A DNA stretch of 64,000 bases. Source: Capnocytophaga catalasegens. GTDB lineage: Bacteria; Bacteroidota; Bacteroidia; Flavobacteriales; Flavobacteriaceae. The position numbers and the translations under genes were made by a program. The stretch spans positions 144,167 to 208,166 of the forward strand of contig NZ_BPMA01000016.1 in assembly GCF_026005215.1 (NCBI RefSeq), read 5' to 3'. Below, piece after piece: positions 21,111-31,118 of this stretch (within the stretch, counting starts at the first letter, position 1; each line of letters begins with the position of its first letter). The notes under the pieces are model-generated. The model did no database searches, was not told the origin of the DNA, and was given only the letters and a program-made list of their open reading frames with translations.

Positions 21111-21449
21111 TTATGCTTTTTTTACAAATTCTGATTTGAGAGCCATTGCACCAAAGCCATCTATTTTGCAATCAATATTGTGGTCACTATCAAAATTTAG
21201 TCGAATATTTTTAACTTTTGTACCTGCTTTTACAGGTTTAGAAGCTCCTTTTACGGGCAAATCTTTGATAACAACAACCGAATCACCGTTTTGTAGTTCA
21301 TTTCCGTTGGCGTCAACTATTTTGTTTGTTTGGCTTTCTTGTACTTCTTGGGGATTCCATTCGTAAAAGCATTGAGAACAAACCATAAGGTTTCCATTTT
21401 CGTAAGTGTATTCAGAGTTACACTTCGGGCAAAGTATGGTATCAGTCAT
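21111..21449 (-). CDS. yjdM: YjdM/PhnA family zinc-ribbon protein
   Basis: This 112-aa protein has an N-terminal zinc ribbon ([19 protein letters not shown]) and a C-terminal PhnA-type SH3-like barrel ([22 protein letters not shown]). The family was once called alkylphosphonate uptake protein PhnA, but its biochemical role is not settled. The ATG at 21449 was chosen because an earlier alternative at 21470 would fall inside the -7 box TATCTTTGC (21475-21467) and adds non-conserved residues. The gene is probably monocistronic: pheT begins 65 bp downstream on the same strand with no obvious terminator between, so a shared transcript is possible. Confidence 0.9.
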   Translation of the reverse strand: MTDTILCPKCNSEYTYENGNLMVCSQCFYEWNPQEVQESQTNKIVDANGNELQNGDSVVVIKDLPVKGASKPVKAGTKVKNIRLNFDSDHNIDCKIDGFGAMALKSEFVKKA

Positions 21450-21466
21450 TTTTTTGAAATTTTTGG

Positions 21467-21475
21467 GCAAAGATA
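21467..21475 (-). promoter_or_regulatory. -7 promoter box of yjdM
   Basis: TATCTTTGC on the minus strand is a perfect match to TAnnTTTGC, 17 bp before the chosen ATG, implying a very short leader. Confidence 0.65.
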
Positions 21476-21539
21476 CAAAAATGATACGGATTATTAAAAA
21501 TAAGTAATTTTTCTTTTCAAGAAATTGAAAAAAGATAAT

Positions 21540-21941
21540 TTAAAAATCGGTCTCATCATCTTGAATATCTGTATTATTTGTATCGAACCAATCATCAAGG
21601 TCTCGTCTGTCTTTTTTGGTAGGGCGTCCTTCTCCTTTTTTTCGATAATAATCTTGCGAGAGCCTCATAAGTTCTACGTGTTTGAAAGCTTCTTCGGGAG
21701 TGTTGTCTATTCGATACAAATTGACCGATTTGGCTCCTACACGCGAAGTAGGAATAGCGATAATTGTAATTTCGTAGTTGATTTGGTCTTTGCGAATAGT
21801 AATCTGGTCTTGGACAAAAATTTCGCGTGAAGGTTTTGCTTCATTACCATTTATTTTGACATGTCCTTTTTTGCAGGCTTCCGTAGCGATATTTCGGGTT
21901 TTATAAAAACGAATACACCACAAATATTTGTCAATTCTCAT
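21540..21941 (-). CDS. hslR: S4-domain RNA-binding protein, Hsp15-like
   Basis: This 133-aa basic protein has an S4 domain at residues 1-60 (MRIDKYLWCIRFYKTRNIA, then the KGHVKINGNEAKPS loop). The C-terminus is rich in charged residues (KKGEGRPTKKDRR). Hsp15 (HslR) binds 50S subunits carrying stalled nascent chains and supports their recycling; this is known for E. coli and assumed here by homology. A -7 box TAGATTTGC lies at 21980-21972, and the gene is divergent from the FKBP-like lipoprotein at 22030. Confidence 0.88.
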   Translation of the reverse strand: MRIDKYLWCIRFYKTRNIATEACKKGHVKINGNEAKPSREIFVQDQITIRKDQINYEITIIAIPTSRVGAKSVNLYRIDNTPEEAFKHVELMRLSQDYYRKKGEGRPTKKDRRDLDDWFDTNNTDIQDDETDF

Positions 21942-21971
21942 AACTTTTTTAATTCTTCTTCAAATCAGTGT

Positions 21972-21980
21972 GCAAATCTA
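21972..21980 (-). promoter_or_regulatory. -7 promoter box of the S4-domain gene
   Basis: TAGATTTGC on the minus strand fits TAnnTTTGC, 31 bp before the ATG, in the intergenic region shared with the divergent lipoprotein gene. The plus strand carries an imperfect TAACTTGC close by (21992-21999). Confidence 0.55.
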
Positions 21981-22029
21981 CGAGAAATTTTGTAACTTGC
22001 ACCGCTTTTAATTTAAAAAAGAATACACA

Positions 22030-22839
22030 ATGATACGAACTAATATTTTTTTGTTAGCAATGCTCTTGGTAGTATTATTTTCTTGTAAAAAAAATGATTC
22101 AGCAACAATAACACTTCGTGAATATTCAGAAGTTGCGGTGGAGAATGATGTAGAAATTCAATCTTATTTGAAAACACATTTTTATACATTTAATAATACA
22201 GATGGAACGATAATGTTAGACACTATATCGGGTACAAATGCAGGAAAAACATCTCTTTTTGACCAAGTGAAAAAGAAAGTAATCAAAATTAGAGATATTC
22301 ACAGCAATTATGTAAATCATACAATGTATTATTTGGTTGTCCGTGAAGGAAGTGGGACAAAAGCAACTGTGGCAGATTCTTCATTTGTTACTTATAAAGG
22401 ACAAACGCTCAAAGGAGTCGTTTTTGACCAAAGTAGAAGTATAGCTCAAAGTAATTGGTTGGATTTGTTAGGCAATGGAACACAAGTTAATGCAGGTGTT
22501 GTTGTTGGGTTTAGAGAAGGTGTATCGTTATTAAAAGCTTCTGCAAAGTCTGTAACCGAAGAATCTGGTGGAATGCTTAAACTTCCCGATGATTATGGTG
22601 TAGGTCTTTTCTTTTTACCTTCGGGAATTGCATATTTTTCGGGTTCAGGAAATATTCCAGCATATAGTCCTCTTATATTTCAAATAAATCTTATTTCTAC
22701 AAAAAATGCAGATCACGATGCAGATGGTATTCCTTCTATCAAAGAAATAGAATATAATGAAATAGATGGAACTATTGCATATCCCGATTGTAATGGAAAT
22801 GGTATTTCAGATTATGTAGATGCTAAAAAATGCAATTAA
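22030..22839 (+). CDS. FKBP-type peptidyl-prolyl isomerase-like lipoprotein
   Basis: This 269-aa lipoprotein carries a clear lipobox (LFSC, C19). A mid-region resembles the FKBP fold of flavobacterial gliding-associated isomerases (MYYLVVREGSG, VTYKGQTLKGVVFDQS, VGFREGVSLLK). The C-terminus has calcium-binding type 3 repeats (DHDADGIPS, DCNGNGISD). Flavobacterial relatives include GldI-type lipoproteins that assist folding of outer-membrane or secreted proteins; whether this one is catalytic is unknown. It is divergent from the S4-domain gene and ends 24 bp before the amylase pseudogene, with no terminator visible between. Confidence 0.78.
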   Translation: MIRTNIFLLAMLLVVLFSCKKNDSATITLREYSEVAVENDVEIQSYLKTHFYTFNNTDGTIMLDTISGTNAGKTSLFDQVKKKVIKIRDIHSNYVNHTMYYLVVREGSGTKATVADSSFVTYKGQTLKGVVFDQSRSIAQSNWLDLLGNGTQVNAGVVVGFREGVSLLKASAKSVTEESGGMLKLPDDYGVGLFFLPSGIAYFSGSGNIPAYSPLIFQINLISTKNADHDADGIPSIKEIEYNEIDGTIAYPDCNGNGISDYVDAKKCN

Positions 22840-22863
22840 AAAGTAAAATTTAGTCAATGGATT

Positions 22864-23338
22864 ATGAAAAAAATTCTGATATTTCTGTCAGGAATATTCT
22901 TATGGAATTGCGATGCTCCACAGAAAAAAATGATAAATTTAGAAGAAGAAATGGATAATCCATATACTCCCGTTCCTTATGTAAAGTTACAGCATCCTGA
23001 ATGGTCAAAGAATGCGACTATTTATCAAATTAATACAAGGCAATTCACAGAAGAAGGAACATTTGCAGCAGCTTAGAAACAGTTTCCGCGTCTTAAAAGA
23101 ACTCGGTGTTGATATTCTTTGGCTTATGCCAATTAATACCATAGGCGAAAAAAATAGAAAAGGAACGCTCGGAAGTCCGTATTCAGTGAAAGATTATTAC
23201 GGAGTTAATCCTGAATTTGGGATGTTGGAGGATTTAAAATCATTTGTAACTCAAGCACATAAGCTAGGAATGTATGTGATTTTGGATTGGGTAGCGAATC
23301 ATACTTCGTGGGATAATGAGCTTACTGAGAAGCATTGA
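22864..23338 (+). pseudogene. Degraded 5' fragment of a GH13 lipoprotein gene
   Basis: This is a partial, inactivated copy of the gene at 24498. It keeps the ATG and lipoprotein signal, then matches the intact gene closely (an unbroken identical stretch of about 60 bp near 22975-23035), but has CAG changed to TAG at 23074-23076, an extra A in the run at 23095-23098 that shifts the frame, and loses homology after the codons for NELTEKH, ending in TGA at 23336-23338. None of the four GH13 catalytic regions beyond the first survives. The signal-peptide part is less similar than the rest. It could be a remnant of an old tandem pair, patched by gene conversion, or an aborted duplication. Confidence 0.92.
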
Positions 23339-23696
23339 TTTTTTTTAACGCTAAATTTCTAATGCCGTTTTGCGATACAGAAACTATACCTGATAAAAAG
23401 CCATTATTTATTAATTGTTTAAGGGTATTTAATTAAATGGATAGGTCAGTAAAATAAAACATAATAGGAGTTAGATAGTTTTATTTATTATTTTTTTATT
23501 CTAAAAAGGATATATAAATATTTTTTAAAGGTTGCTTTGTAATGTTTTTTTATTTTTAAGTTTGCTAAATAGATTAAGTTTTTAAATGTTTAATAAATAG
23601 CTTCTAACTCCTTATATATTATTGTATATTTTTTACACTTTTTTAGTTGATAGATAAATTTTTTGTATAATATAGTAATTATAAACTTTATACAGG
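23339..23696. other. AT-rich spacer after the pseudogene
   Basis: These 358 bases hold no ORF of note, tRNA or clear terminator. They are richer in A and T than the flanking genes and separate the broken amylase fragment from the DUF4328 gene. No inverted-repeat ends mark an insertion. Confidence 0.5.
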
Positions 23697-24374
23697 ATGA
23701 AATTGTTAAAAAATAACGAAAAAAGAGCTAAAAATGTAATTTTAGTATTTAAAATAATTATTGGATATTTTTTTGTTATGCCTTTTTTGAACTATTATGA
23801 ATATAATTCAATAAAAAGAATAGCTCAAGGAGAAGAATTTTTAGAGGAAAGTAAATTAATTTTTGAAATTATAGATTATTCTACATTAATTATTAGTTTT
23901 ATACTAACATTAATTTGTGCTATATTTTTTATTCTATGGTTTCGTAGAGCGTATTATAATTTATCTCAATTAGTTTTGAATGTATCTTATTCTGATGGTT
24001 GGGCTGCAGGAGCTTGGTTTGTTCCTATTGTGAATCTTTTTCGTCCATATAAGATAATGAAAGAGCTTTATGAGAAAACAGAAAGCCTATTTATTAAGAA
24101 AAATATCAAATTTGAATCTGATTTTAAATCAAATTCAGTATTAATATGGTGGATTTTTTGGATAGCATCATATATTACTGGAAATATAGTCTATCATTTT
24201 GAAAAATCAGATAATTATTCTATTGAAGATTTACAAAATATTCCTATTTTTTATACAATTGAAAATGTATTTACAATAATAGCAGCTGTTTTTGCTATAA
24301 AAGTAATCAAAAACTATGCTTTATCAGAACCTTTATTACATAAGATAGAAGGAGATGAGAAAGATATTGTATAA
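23697..24374 (+). CDS. DUF4328 membrane protein
   Basis: This 225-aa inner-membrane protein has hydrophobic helices at about 14-33, 60-85, 145-165 and 180-205. The loop YSDGWAAGAWFVPIVNLFRPYKIMKELY is characteristic of DUF4328 (residues about 98-127); its function is unknown. The gene is more AT-rich than neighbours and lies between the amylase fragment and the intact amylase, as if inserted between two copies. That suggests acquisition together with the rearrangement, but no mobile-element ends are visible. Confidence 0.8.
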   Translation: MKLLKNNEKRAKNVILVFKIIIGYFFVMPFLNYYEYNSIKRIAQGEEFLEESKLIFEIIDYSTLIISFILTLICAIFFILWFRRAYYNLSQLVLNVSYSDGWAAGAWFVPIVNLFRPYKIMKELYEKTESLFIKKNIKFESDFKSNSVLIWWIFWIASYITGNIVYHFEKSDNYSIEDLQNIPIFYTIENVFTIIAAVFAIKVIKNYALSEPLLHKIEGDEKDIV

Positions 24375-24497
24375 GGATTATTTTGTAATTCTAAATTTAT
24401 AAATTCAAAGAGATTATTTTTATAATTTGCTTTGATTTTATTATGACAAATAATTCTTTGATATTTTGATAATAAAAAAATAAAAACGAATAATATT

Positions 24498-25892
24498 ATG
24501 AAAAAGATAGTATTTTCTTTATTAGGATTAATATTATATGGTTGTAATAATCCTATTGAGAAAAATAATCAAAATTCTGATATGATAGATGATGTATATA
24601 CTCCTGTTCCTTATGTAAAGTTACAGCATCCTGAATGGTCAAAGAATGCGACTATTTATCAAATTAACACAAGGCAATTTACAGAAGAAGGAACATTTGC
24701 ATCAGCACAGAAACAGCTTCCGCGTCTTAAAGAACTCGGTGTTGATATTCTTTGGCTTATGCCAATTAATACCATAGGCGAAAAGAATAAAAAAGGAACA
24801 CTTGGAAGTCCGTATTCAGTAAAAGATTATTACGGAGTGAATCCCGAATTTGGTACTTTGGAAGATTTGAAAGCCTTTGTAAAGGAAGCACATCAGCAGG
24901 GAATGTACGTAATTTTGGATTGGGTTGCCAATCATACAGCTTGGGATAACGAGCTTACTGTGAAGCACCCTGAGTGGTATCAAAGAGATTATAAGGGTGA
25001 TTTTCGCCCTACACCTTGGTGGGATTGGTCAGATATAATCAATTTGGATTACAATAATTCCGAATTGAGAAAATATATGACCGAAGCTATGAAGTATTGG
25101 GTAAAAGAAGCCGATATAGATGGTTATAGATGTGATGTAGCGGGATTTGTACCTGTTGATTTTTGGAATAATGTCCGAAAAGAATTGGATGCTATCAAAC
25201 CTGTATTTATGCTTGCCGAGTGGGAATCGAGGGATTTACACGCAGAAGCCTTTGATATGACCTATGCTTGGACTTGGTATGATGCAGTACATAAAATTTG
25301 CCAAAAACAAGCCGATGTAAATCAGCTATATATTTACTATTCGTGGAATGAAAGTGCTTTTCCAGAAAATAGTATGCGGATGACTTTCGTTTCTAATCAC
25401 GATAAGAACGCTTGGGAAGGAACGATGTACGAAGCCTTTGGCGAAGGCTTAAAAAATGCCATTACTCTTTCAGTAATAGGGGAAGGAATGCCTCTGATAT
25501 ATAATGGGCAAGAAGCTGGAAATACAAAGCGATTACAATTCTTTGAAAAAGACCCAATCGTATGGAAAGAAGATGAAATAGGTATGCTTTACAAACGCCT
25601 TTTTGACCTGCAAAAACGCAGTACAGTGCTTTGGCACGCTCATTGGGGGGCAAGAATGATAAAGGTGCCGAATAATAACGAACAATCGATTTTGAGCTTT
25701 GTACGCCAGAATGAAAAGGAAAAAATATTCGCTGTATTTAATTTTTCTGACAAATTGCAAAAAATTACTTTCGGAGAAACTCTTTTTGAAGGTACGTATA
25801 CTGATTTTGATACAGAGGAGTCAGTCATCTTTTCTGAATCGCATAATTCATTAGAGCTAAAGCCTTGGAGCTGTAAAGTTTTTATTAAATAA
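24498..25892 (+). CDS. GH13 alpha-amylase family lipoprotein
   Basis: This 464-aa alpha-glucan hydrolase is anchored by a lipid (LYGC, C16) to the periplasmic or outer-membrane face. The GH13 barrel begins at about residue 45; the conserved regions are D141-W-V-A-N-H146, D208-G-Y-R-C-D213 (nucleophile D213), E241 in LAEWE, and N-H301-D302. A C-terminal beta domain at about 380-464 ends the protein. It is shorter than the T9SS amylase at 7715, without extra modules, and may act after it on smaller glucans. pssA follows 15 bp after its stop, which suggests a shared transcript. The partial paralogue lies 1.6 kb upstream. Confidence 0.9.
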   Translation: MKKIVFSLLGLILYGCNNPIEKNNQNSDMIDDVYTPVPYVKLQHPEWSKNATIYQINTRQFTEEGTFASAQKQLPRLKELGVDILWLMPINTIGEKNKKGTLGSPYSVKDYYGVNPEFGTLEDLKAFVKEAHQQGMYVILDWVANHTAWDNELTVKHPEWYQRDYKGDFRPTPWWDWSDIINLDYNNSELRKYMTEAMKYWVKEADIDGYRCDVAGFVPVDFWNNVRKELDAIKPVFMLAEWESRDLHAEAFDMTYAWTWYDAVHKICQKQADVNQLYIYYSWNESAFPENSMRMTFVSNHDKNAWEGTMYEAFGEGLKNAITLSVIGEGMPLIYNGQEAGNTKRLQFFEKDPIVWKEDEIGMLYKRLFDLQKRSTVLWHAHWGARMIKVPNNNEQSILSFVRQNEKEKIFAVFNFSDKLQKITFGETLFEGTYTDFDTEESVIFSESHNSLELKPWSCKVFIK

Positions 25893-25907
25893 TTTATTTT
25901 TTTGAAA

Positions 25908-26603
25908 ATGAAAAAACATATACCTAATATAGTAACTCTTGGTAATCTTTTCTGTGGAATTGTCGCTATATTATGTGCTACCAATGGATTATTTCAAGCG
26001 GCTTTTTTGTGGTGTGTTGCAGGAATTGTCCTTGACTTTTTTGACGGATTCGTAGCGCGCTGGCTCGGAGTCGCCTCACCTTTGGGAGTACAATTAGATT
26101 CTTTGGCAGATATGATTACCTCAGGGCTTTTCCCTGGAATAGTTATGTTTTCACTAATGAAAAACACTACGGAAATACATACATTTTCTATTGGAGAATA
26201 TTTACCTTTTTTAGGTTTCTTAATTACATTGGCTTCAGCATACAGATTGGCAAAATTTAATATTGATACGCGACAAACTACATCTTTTATTGGGTTACCA
26301 ACTCCTGCTAATGCTTTGTTTATTAGTTCGTTAGCTTTAATTGTAAATGATTTTAGCTTTTTGACCAATTATTGGATATTGGCAATTATTACGCTTGTTA
26401 GTAGTTATTTGCTCAATAGCGAAATTCGATTATTTGCGCTGAAATTTAAATCTTTTTCACTGAAAAAAAATCTTCAAAAGTACGTTTTTTTGGTATTTTC
26501 GGCTGTTTTACTAATTATTTTTTGGTTTTCATCCATTCCTTTAATTATTATGGCATATATTTTGCTTTCTATTTTTTGGAAAGAAAAAAAAGAAACGATA
26601 TGA
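25908..26603 (+). CDS. pssA: CDP-diacylglycerol-serine O-phosphatidyltransferase
   Basis: The enzyme makes phosphatidylserine, the precursor of phosphatidylethanolamine. The product has about six hydrophobic helices and the complete CDP-alcohol phosphatidyltransferase motif D-G-x2-A-R-x8-G-x3-D-x3-D in DFFDGFVARWLG through LDSLAD (about residues 42-65). The ATG at 25908 is used in place of the TTG six bases earlier. Its stop overlaps the ATG of the DUF4476 gene, so the two are translationally coupled. Confidence 0.93.
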   Translation: MKKHIPNIVTLGNLFCGIVAILCATNGLFQAAFLWCVAGIVLDFFDGFVARWLGVASPLGVQLDSLADMITSGLFPGIVMFSLMKNTTEIHTFSIGEYLPFLGFLITLASAYRLAKFNIDTRQTTSFIGLPTPANALFISSLALIVNDFSFLTNYWILAIITLVSSYLLNSEIRLFALKFKSFSLKKNLQKYVFLVFSAVLLIIFWFSSIPLIIMAYILLSIFWKEKKETI

Positions 26604-27436
26604 AAAAAGTATTTTTAATAGCAATTTTGGTAGGACAAATAGGAATTGCGCAAGAGGCTGGAAAAATAGGCGAATTACTTCGTAATGAGGCAACTTCTGG
26701 CGAAATGTACAAACAAAAAATGGATTGGGAGTATTCTGGAAAAACCACTAGAAGATATGATTATCAGAGAGAAAGGACAACTACGCGAACCAATAATTAT
26801 CGTTGGAATTTGGACTTTGGATATACCGAAATTTTCTTACGCATTCCCGAAGAAGGATATTTTACTATTAAAGTAGCAGACCAAGTAATGAGTAACGCCT
26901 CAGGGAAGTTTCGTTTTTTCGATGTAAATGCAGGAAGAGTTCCAATTTCGATTTACGAAAATGGTTTTCTCATATATCGAACTCATATTCTTGCACAGAA
27001 TAATACGCGTACGGTGTTAGATTTTTTTACTGCATACGGGCTTTATCTTTTGAGTGTTTATCCTGTTGGAAATCAGCAATATGGAATAAATGATTGGAAT
27101 GATATTTGGAATAATCCGTACCATAATAATCGATATATAGGCAATGTAATGCCTGATGTAGATTTTAATAATTTTGTACGAGCAATGGAAAATATTTCAG
27201 CTTTTGATGATGCAAGGATAGATTTTGTCAATCAACAGATAAATAATACTGATTTTACTTCGCATCAGATACGGATTATTTTAGATAAAATCAGTTTTGA
27301 AAAGAAAAAGTTGGCACTTGCACAGCAATTATATCCTATTTGCGTAGATAAGAATAATTTTTATATAGTGTATGATAGCTTTACTTTTGATAGTTATAAG
27401 CGTGATTTGATGAAATTTGTTTCACAATACAGATAA
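26600..27436 (+). CDS. Exported DUF4476-domain protein
   Basis: This 278-aa exported protein has a signal peptide (MKKVFLIAILVGQIGIAQ). Its N-terminal half is rich in beta strands. A C-terminal DUF4476 domain is at about 190-278 (FVRAMENISAFDDARIDFV, QIRIILDKISFEKKKLALA). Function is unknown; the domain is helical and frequent in Bacteroidota. The ATG at 26600 overlaps the pssA stop (ATGA). An upstream in-frame start at 26522 would place a hydrophobic stretch read from inside pssA ahead of a good signal peptide, so it was rejected. A terminator follows at 27477. Confidence 0.85.
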   Translation: MKKVFLIAILVGQIGIAQEAGKIGELLRNEATSGEMYKQKMDWEYSGKTTRRYDYQRERTTTRTNNYRWNLDFGYTEIFLRIPEEGYFTIKVADQVMSNASGKFRFFDVNAGRVPISIYENGFLIYRTHILAQNNTRTVLDFFTAYGLYLLSVYPVGNQQYGINDWNDIWNNPYHNNRYIGNVMPDVDFNNFVRAMENISAFDDARIDFVNQQINNTDFTSHQIRIILDKISFEKKKLALAQQLYPICVDKNNFYIVYDSFTFDSYKRDLMKFVSQYR

Positions 27437-27476
27437 AAACAAGAAAATAATTTTGTAGATTATTCATAAATTTTTG

Positions 27477-27508
27477 AAAATGAGTTTAGTAAAAACTAAG
27501 CTCATTTT
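27477..27508 (+). terminator. Terminator after the DUF4476 gene
   Basis: A 14-bp stem (AAAATGAGTTTAGT with ACTAAGCTCATTTT, one G-U pair) encloses a four-base A loop and is followed by T residues, 40 bp after the stop. Confidence 0.85.
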
Positions 27509-27628
27509 TTATGAATAATTTTCAAAAACAATATTACTTTTAGGAATAAAAAAAATGACAAATTGCCTTTTTCTATTAAAGTTCGGAAAAAATGTCAGGA
27601 AAAATAGTTACAAAAACTAATTATTTTG

Positions 27629-27637
27629 TACATTTGC
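27629..27637 (+). promoter_or_regulatory. -7 promoter box of secA
   Basis: TACATTTGC matches TAnnTTTGC perfectly and lies 67 bp before the secA ATG. The -33 element is not clear. Confidence 0.65.
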
Positions 27638-27704
27638 CGATTGAAACAAAAATGGTACTATTTTTGCCGAGAAAAGTCTATATAAAATAAAAAAATAAAA
27701 TTTT

Positions 27705-30700
27705 ATGAGTTTAGTAACATCCCTTATAAAAATTTTCGTTGGTGATAAAGCCAAGAAAGATATGAAAGAGATTCGCCCAATAGTTGAAAAAATAAAATCA
27801 TATCAATCTCATTTTGAATCACTTACCAATGATCAATTGCGAGCCAAAACCATAGAGTTTAAAGAACGAATAGCACAAGCACGTGCTGAATATCAAAACA
27901 AAATACAAGAGCTTAAAAATCAAGCCGATACAACTGATGAAATAGGTCAAAAAGAAGATATTTATACCGAAATAGATAAACTTACCGATGAGGCATACAA
28001 AGTAGGTGAGGCTACCCTTAATGAAATTCTCCCAGAAGCATTTGCTACAATGAAAGAAACTGCTCGCCGTTTTGCCAACAATTTAACAATTGAAGTTACT
28101 GCAACTCCTTATGATAGAGAACTTTCGGCTCTGAAAGATTATGTGACGATTCAAGAAGATAAAGCCGTTTGGAAGAATTCTTGGGATGCTGCTGGGAAAG
28201 CCATTACTTGGGATATGATTCACTACGATGTGCAACTTATCGGAGGAATTGCTCTTCATCAGGGAAAAATAGCCGAAATGCAAACCGGAGAAGGAAAAAC
28301 CCTTGTAGCAACCTTGCCTGTATATCTTAATGCTTTGACAGGCAATGGTGTACATCTGGTTACAGTCAATGATTATTTGGCTCGTAGAGATAGTGCTTGG
28401 ATGGGGCCTTTGTTTCAGTTCCATGGTCTCAAAGTAGAGTGCATTGATAATTATCAACCCAATTCTGAAGGAAGAAGAATGGCTTATAACGCCGATATTA
28501 CTTATGGAACTAATAATGAATTTGGCTTCGATTATTTGCGTGATAATATGGCACATACTCCTGAAGAGTTGGTACAACGTCCGCATAATTTTGCCATTGT
28601 TGATGAGGTGGATTCAGTGTTAATTGATGATGCACGTACTCCACTTATCATTTCGGGACCAATGCCTCGTGGAGAATTTCACGAGTTTGATGTATTCAAA
28701 CCTATTGTAGCCGATTTGGTTAGCAAACAACGTCAGTATTTGAATGGTGTGTTGGCTGAAGCTAAAAAGTTAATTTCAGAAGGAAACACCAAAGAAGGAG
28801 GTTTTTTACTGCTTCGTGTACATCGTGGACTTCCTAAAAATAAAGCACTTATCAAATTTTTGAGCGAAGAAGGCATAAAGCAAATTCTACAAAAAACAGA
28901 AAATTTCTATATGCAAGATAATAATCGTGAGATGCCAAAAGTTGATAAAGAACTTTTCTTTACGATTGATGAAAAAAATAATCAGATACAACTTACAGAT
29001 AAAGGAATTGACGAAATTTCACAAGGAGACGATAAGAATTTCTTTGTAATGCCCGATATTGGTTCAGAAATAGCTAATATCGAAAATCAAAATCTTTCAA
29101 AAGAAGAAGAAGCTCAGCTCAAAGACAAATTATTCCAAGAATTTGAGGAAAAAAGTGAACGTATTCACACAATGAATCAACTTTTGAAAGCATATACTCT
29201 TTTTGAAAAAGACGTAGAATATGTTGTTATCGACAATAAAGTATTGATTGTTGATGAACAAACAGGTCGTATTATGGATGGACGCCGTTATTCAGATGGG
29301 CTACATCAGGCTATTGAAGCAAAAGAAAATGTGAAAATAGAAGCTGCTACACAAACATATGCAACAGTTACGTTGCAAAATTATTTTCGTATGTATCGAA
29401 AATTGGCGGGAATGACGGGTACAGCAATTACCGAAGCTGGCGAATTTTGGGAAATCTATAAATTAGATGTAATGGAAATTCCTACAAATCGTCCAATAGC
29501 TCGTAATGATCATAATGATTTTATTTATAGAACAAAACGTGAAAAATATAATGCGGTTATTGATGATGTTGTAAAACTTTCTCAGGCAGGTCGTCCTGTT
29601 TTGATTGGTACAACTTCGGTAGAAGTTTCTGAATTATTGAGTAGAATGCTTACTATGCGAGGCATTCATCATAATGTACTCAATGCTAAACTTCATAAAA
29701 AAGAAGCAGAAATCGTAGCAGAAGCTGGAAAACCAGGAGTTATAACCATTGCAACTAATATGGCAGGACGGGGTACTGATATTAAACTTACCGAAGAGGT
29801 CAAAAAAGCAGGTGGATTGGCTATTATTGGTACAGAAAGACACGACTCTCGCCGTGTTGATAGACAGCTTCGAGGGCGTTCGGGACGACAAGGAGATCCC
29901 GGAAGTTCACAATTCTATGTCTCTTTTGAAGATAATTTGATGCGCCTTTTTGGAGCCGAACGAACAGCTAAAATACTTGATAGCATAGGAGGTGGATTAA
30001 AAGAAGGAGAAGCTATTCAGCATTCAATGTTGACAAAATCGGTTGAAAGAGCTCAGAAGAAAGTTGAAGAAAATAATTTTGGAGTTCGTAAACGACTTTT
30101 GGAATATGATGATGTGATGAATGCTCAGCGTGAGGTAATTTACAAACGTCGTCGCCACGCACTTTATGGCGAACGCTTGCAGGTTGATTTGGCCAATATT
30201 ATTTATGATACATGCGAAGTTATTATCGAAGGAAATAAAATTAGTAATGATTTTAAAAATTTTGAATACGAATGTATTAAATATTTTGCCGTAGAACCAC
30301 AGATATCACAACAAGACTTTGGCAAAAAAACAACCAAAGAATTGATACAAATATTGTATCCAAAAATGTTGGAAGTTTATAAAAATAAAACGCTTCGCAA
30401 TGCCGAAATAGCATTTCCTGTTATTAAAAGCGTATATGAAGACCCCAATAGCAACTATGAACGTATTGTAGTACCTTTCTCGGATGGGCAAAAAACGCTC
30501 AATATTGTTACGGATTTAAAAGAGGCTTATTTGTCCAACGGGAAAAAACTAATTCTTGATTTTGAGAAAAATATTTCGTTAGCCATTATTGATGATGCTT
30601 GGAAAACACATCTTCGAAAAATGGATGAGCTAAAACAATCAGTACAACTTGCTGTCCATGAACAGAAAGACCCGTTACTTATATTTAAGTTTGAAGCATT

Positions 30701-31064
30701 TGAACTTTTTAAAACAATGGTCGATAAGGTCAATAAAGAAATTGTGAATTTTTTATTCCGTGCCGAATTGCCCACACAAGAACCAGACAATATACACGAA
30801 GCTCATCAAATGCCTCGCCAACAAGAAAAATTGCAAACCAATAAAGAAGAGGTTTTTAATTCAGACGAAATGGCGCGACGACATCGTGAAGCAGGACAAA
30901 CACAACAACGCCAAGTAGTTGAAACTATTGTACGTGAACAGCCGAAAATTGGACGAAATGATAGAGTAACCATTCAGAATATTCTCAATGGCGAATTGAA
31001 AGAAATGAAATACAAACAAGCTTTACCTTTTTTAGAAAAAGGAGAGTGGATTCTTAAAAGATAA
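27705..31064 (+). CDS. secA: Preprotein translocase ATPase SecA
   Basis: SecA is the motor that pushes unfolded preproteins through SecYEG; every exported protein here with a Sec signal depends on it. At 1119 aa it is longer than the 901 aa of E. coli, as usual in Bacteroidota, with extra sequence near 330-470 inside the DEAD motor. Visible are Walker A G195-E-G-K-T199, [14 protein letters not shown], the PAFTNRP-like strand [12 protein letters not shown], and motif VI region [21 protein letters not shown] (split here over two motifs). The C-terminus lacks the cysteine-rich zinc motif, which is also typical. It has its own promoter and terminator. Confidence 0.98.
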   Translation: MSLVTSLIKIFVGDKAKKDMKEIRPIVEKIKSYQSHFESLTNDQLRAKTIEFKERIAQARAEYQNKIQELKNQADTTDEIGQKEDIYTEIDKLTDEAYKVGEATLNEILPEAFATMKETARRFANNLTIEVTATPYDRELSALKDYVTIQEDKAVWKNSWDAAGKAITWDMIHYDVQLIGGIALHQGKIAEMQTGEGKTLVATLPVYLNALTGNGVHLVTVNDYLARRDSAWMGPLFQFHGLKVECIDNYQPNSEGRRMAYNADITYGTNNEFGFDYLRDNMAHTPEELVQRPHNFAIVDEVDSVLIDDARTPLIISGPMPRGEFHEFDVFKPIVADLVSKQRQYLNGVLAEAKKLISEGNTKEGGFLLLRVHRGLPKNKALIKFLSEEGIKQILQKTENFYMQDNNREMPKVDKELFFTIDEKNNQIQLTDKGIDEISQGDDKNFFVMPDIGSEIANIENQNLSKEEEAQLKDKLFQEFEEKSERIHTMNQLLKAYTLFEKDVEYVVIDNKVLIVDEQTGRIMDGRRYSDGLHQAIEAKENVKIEAATQTYATVTLQNYFRMYRKLAGMTGTAITEAGEFWEIYKLDVMEIPTNRPIARNDHNDFIYRTKREKYNAVIDDVVKLSQAGRPVLIGTTSVEVSELLSRMLTMRGIHHNVLNAKLHKKEAEIVAEAGKPGVITIATNMAGRGTDIKLTEEVKKAGGLAIIGTERHDSRRVDRQLRGRSGRQGDPGSSQFYVSFEDNLMRLFGAERTAKILDSIGGGLKEGEAIQHSMLTKSVERAQKKVEENNFGVRKRLLEYDDVMNAQREVIYKRRRHALYGERLQVDLANIIYDTCEVIIEGNKISNDFKNFEYECIKYFAVEPQISQQDFGKKTTKELIQILYPKMLEVYKNKTLRNAEIAFPVIKSVYEDPNSNYERIVVPFSDGQKTLNIVTDLKEAYLSNGKKLILDFEKNISLAIIDDAWKTHLRKMDELKQSVQLAVHEQKDPLLIFKFEAFELFKTMVDKVNKEIVNFLFRAELPTQEPDNIHEAHQMPRQQEKLQTNKEEVFNSDEMARRHREAGQTQQRQVVETIVREQPKIGRNDRVTIQNILNGELKEMKYKQALPFLEKGEWILKR

Positions 31065-31073
31065 TACACAGAG

Positions 31074-31097
31074 AAACGACTTGATTTTCAGGTCGTT
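31074..31097 (+). terminator. Terminator after secA
   Basis: An 11-bp stem (AAACGACTTGA with TCAGGTCGTTT, one G-U pair), three-base loop and trailing T-run lie just after the secA stop. Confidence 0.85.
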
Positions 31098-31118
31098 TTT
31101 CGCTTTTGATTTTTAAAA

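Noticed and set aside
23339..23696. Small RNA or insertion site in the spacer after the broken amylase
   Set aside because: No promoter-terminator pair, no inverted ends and no target duplication could be seen.
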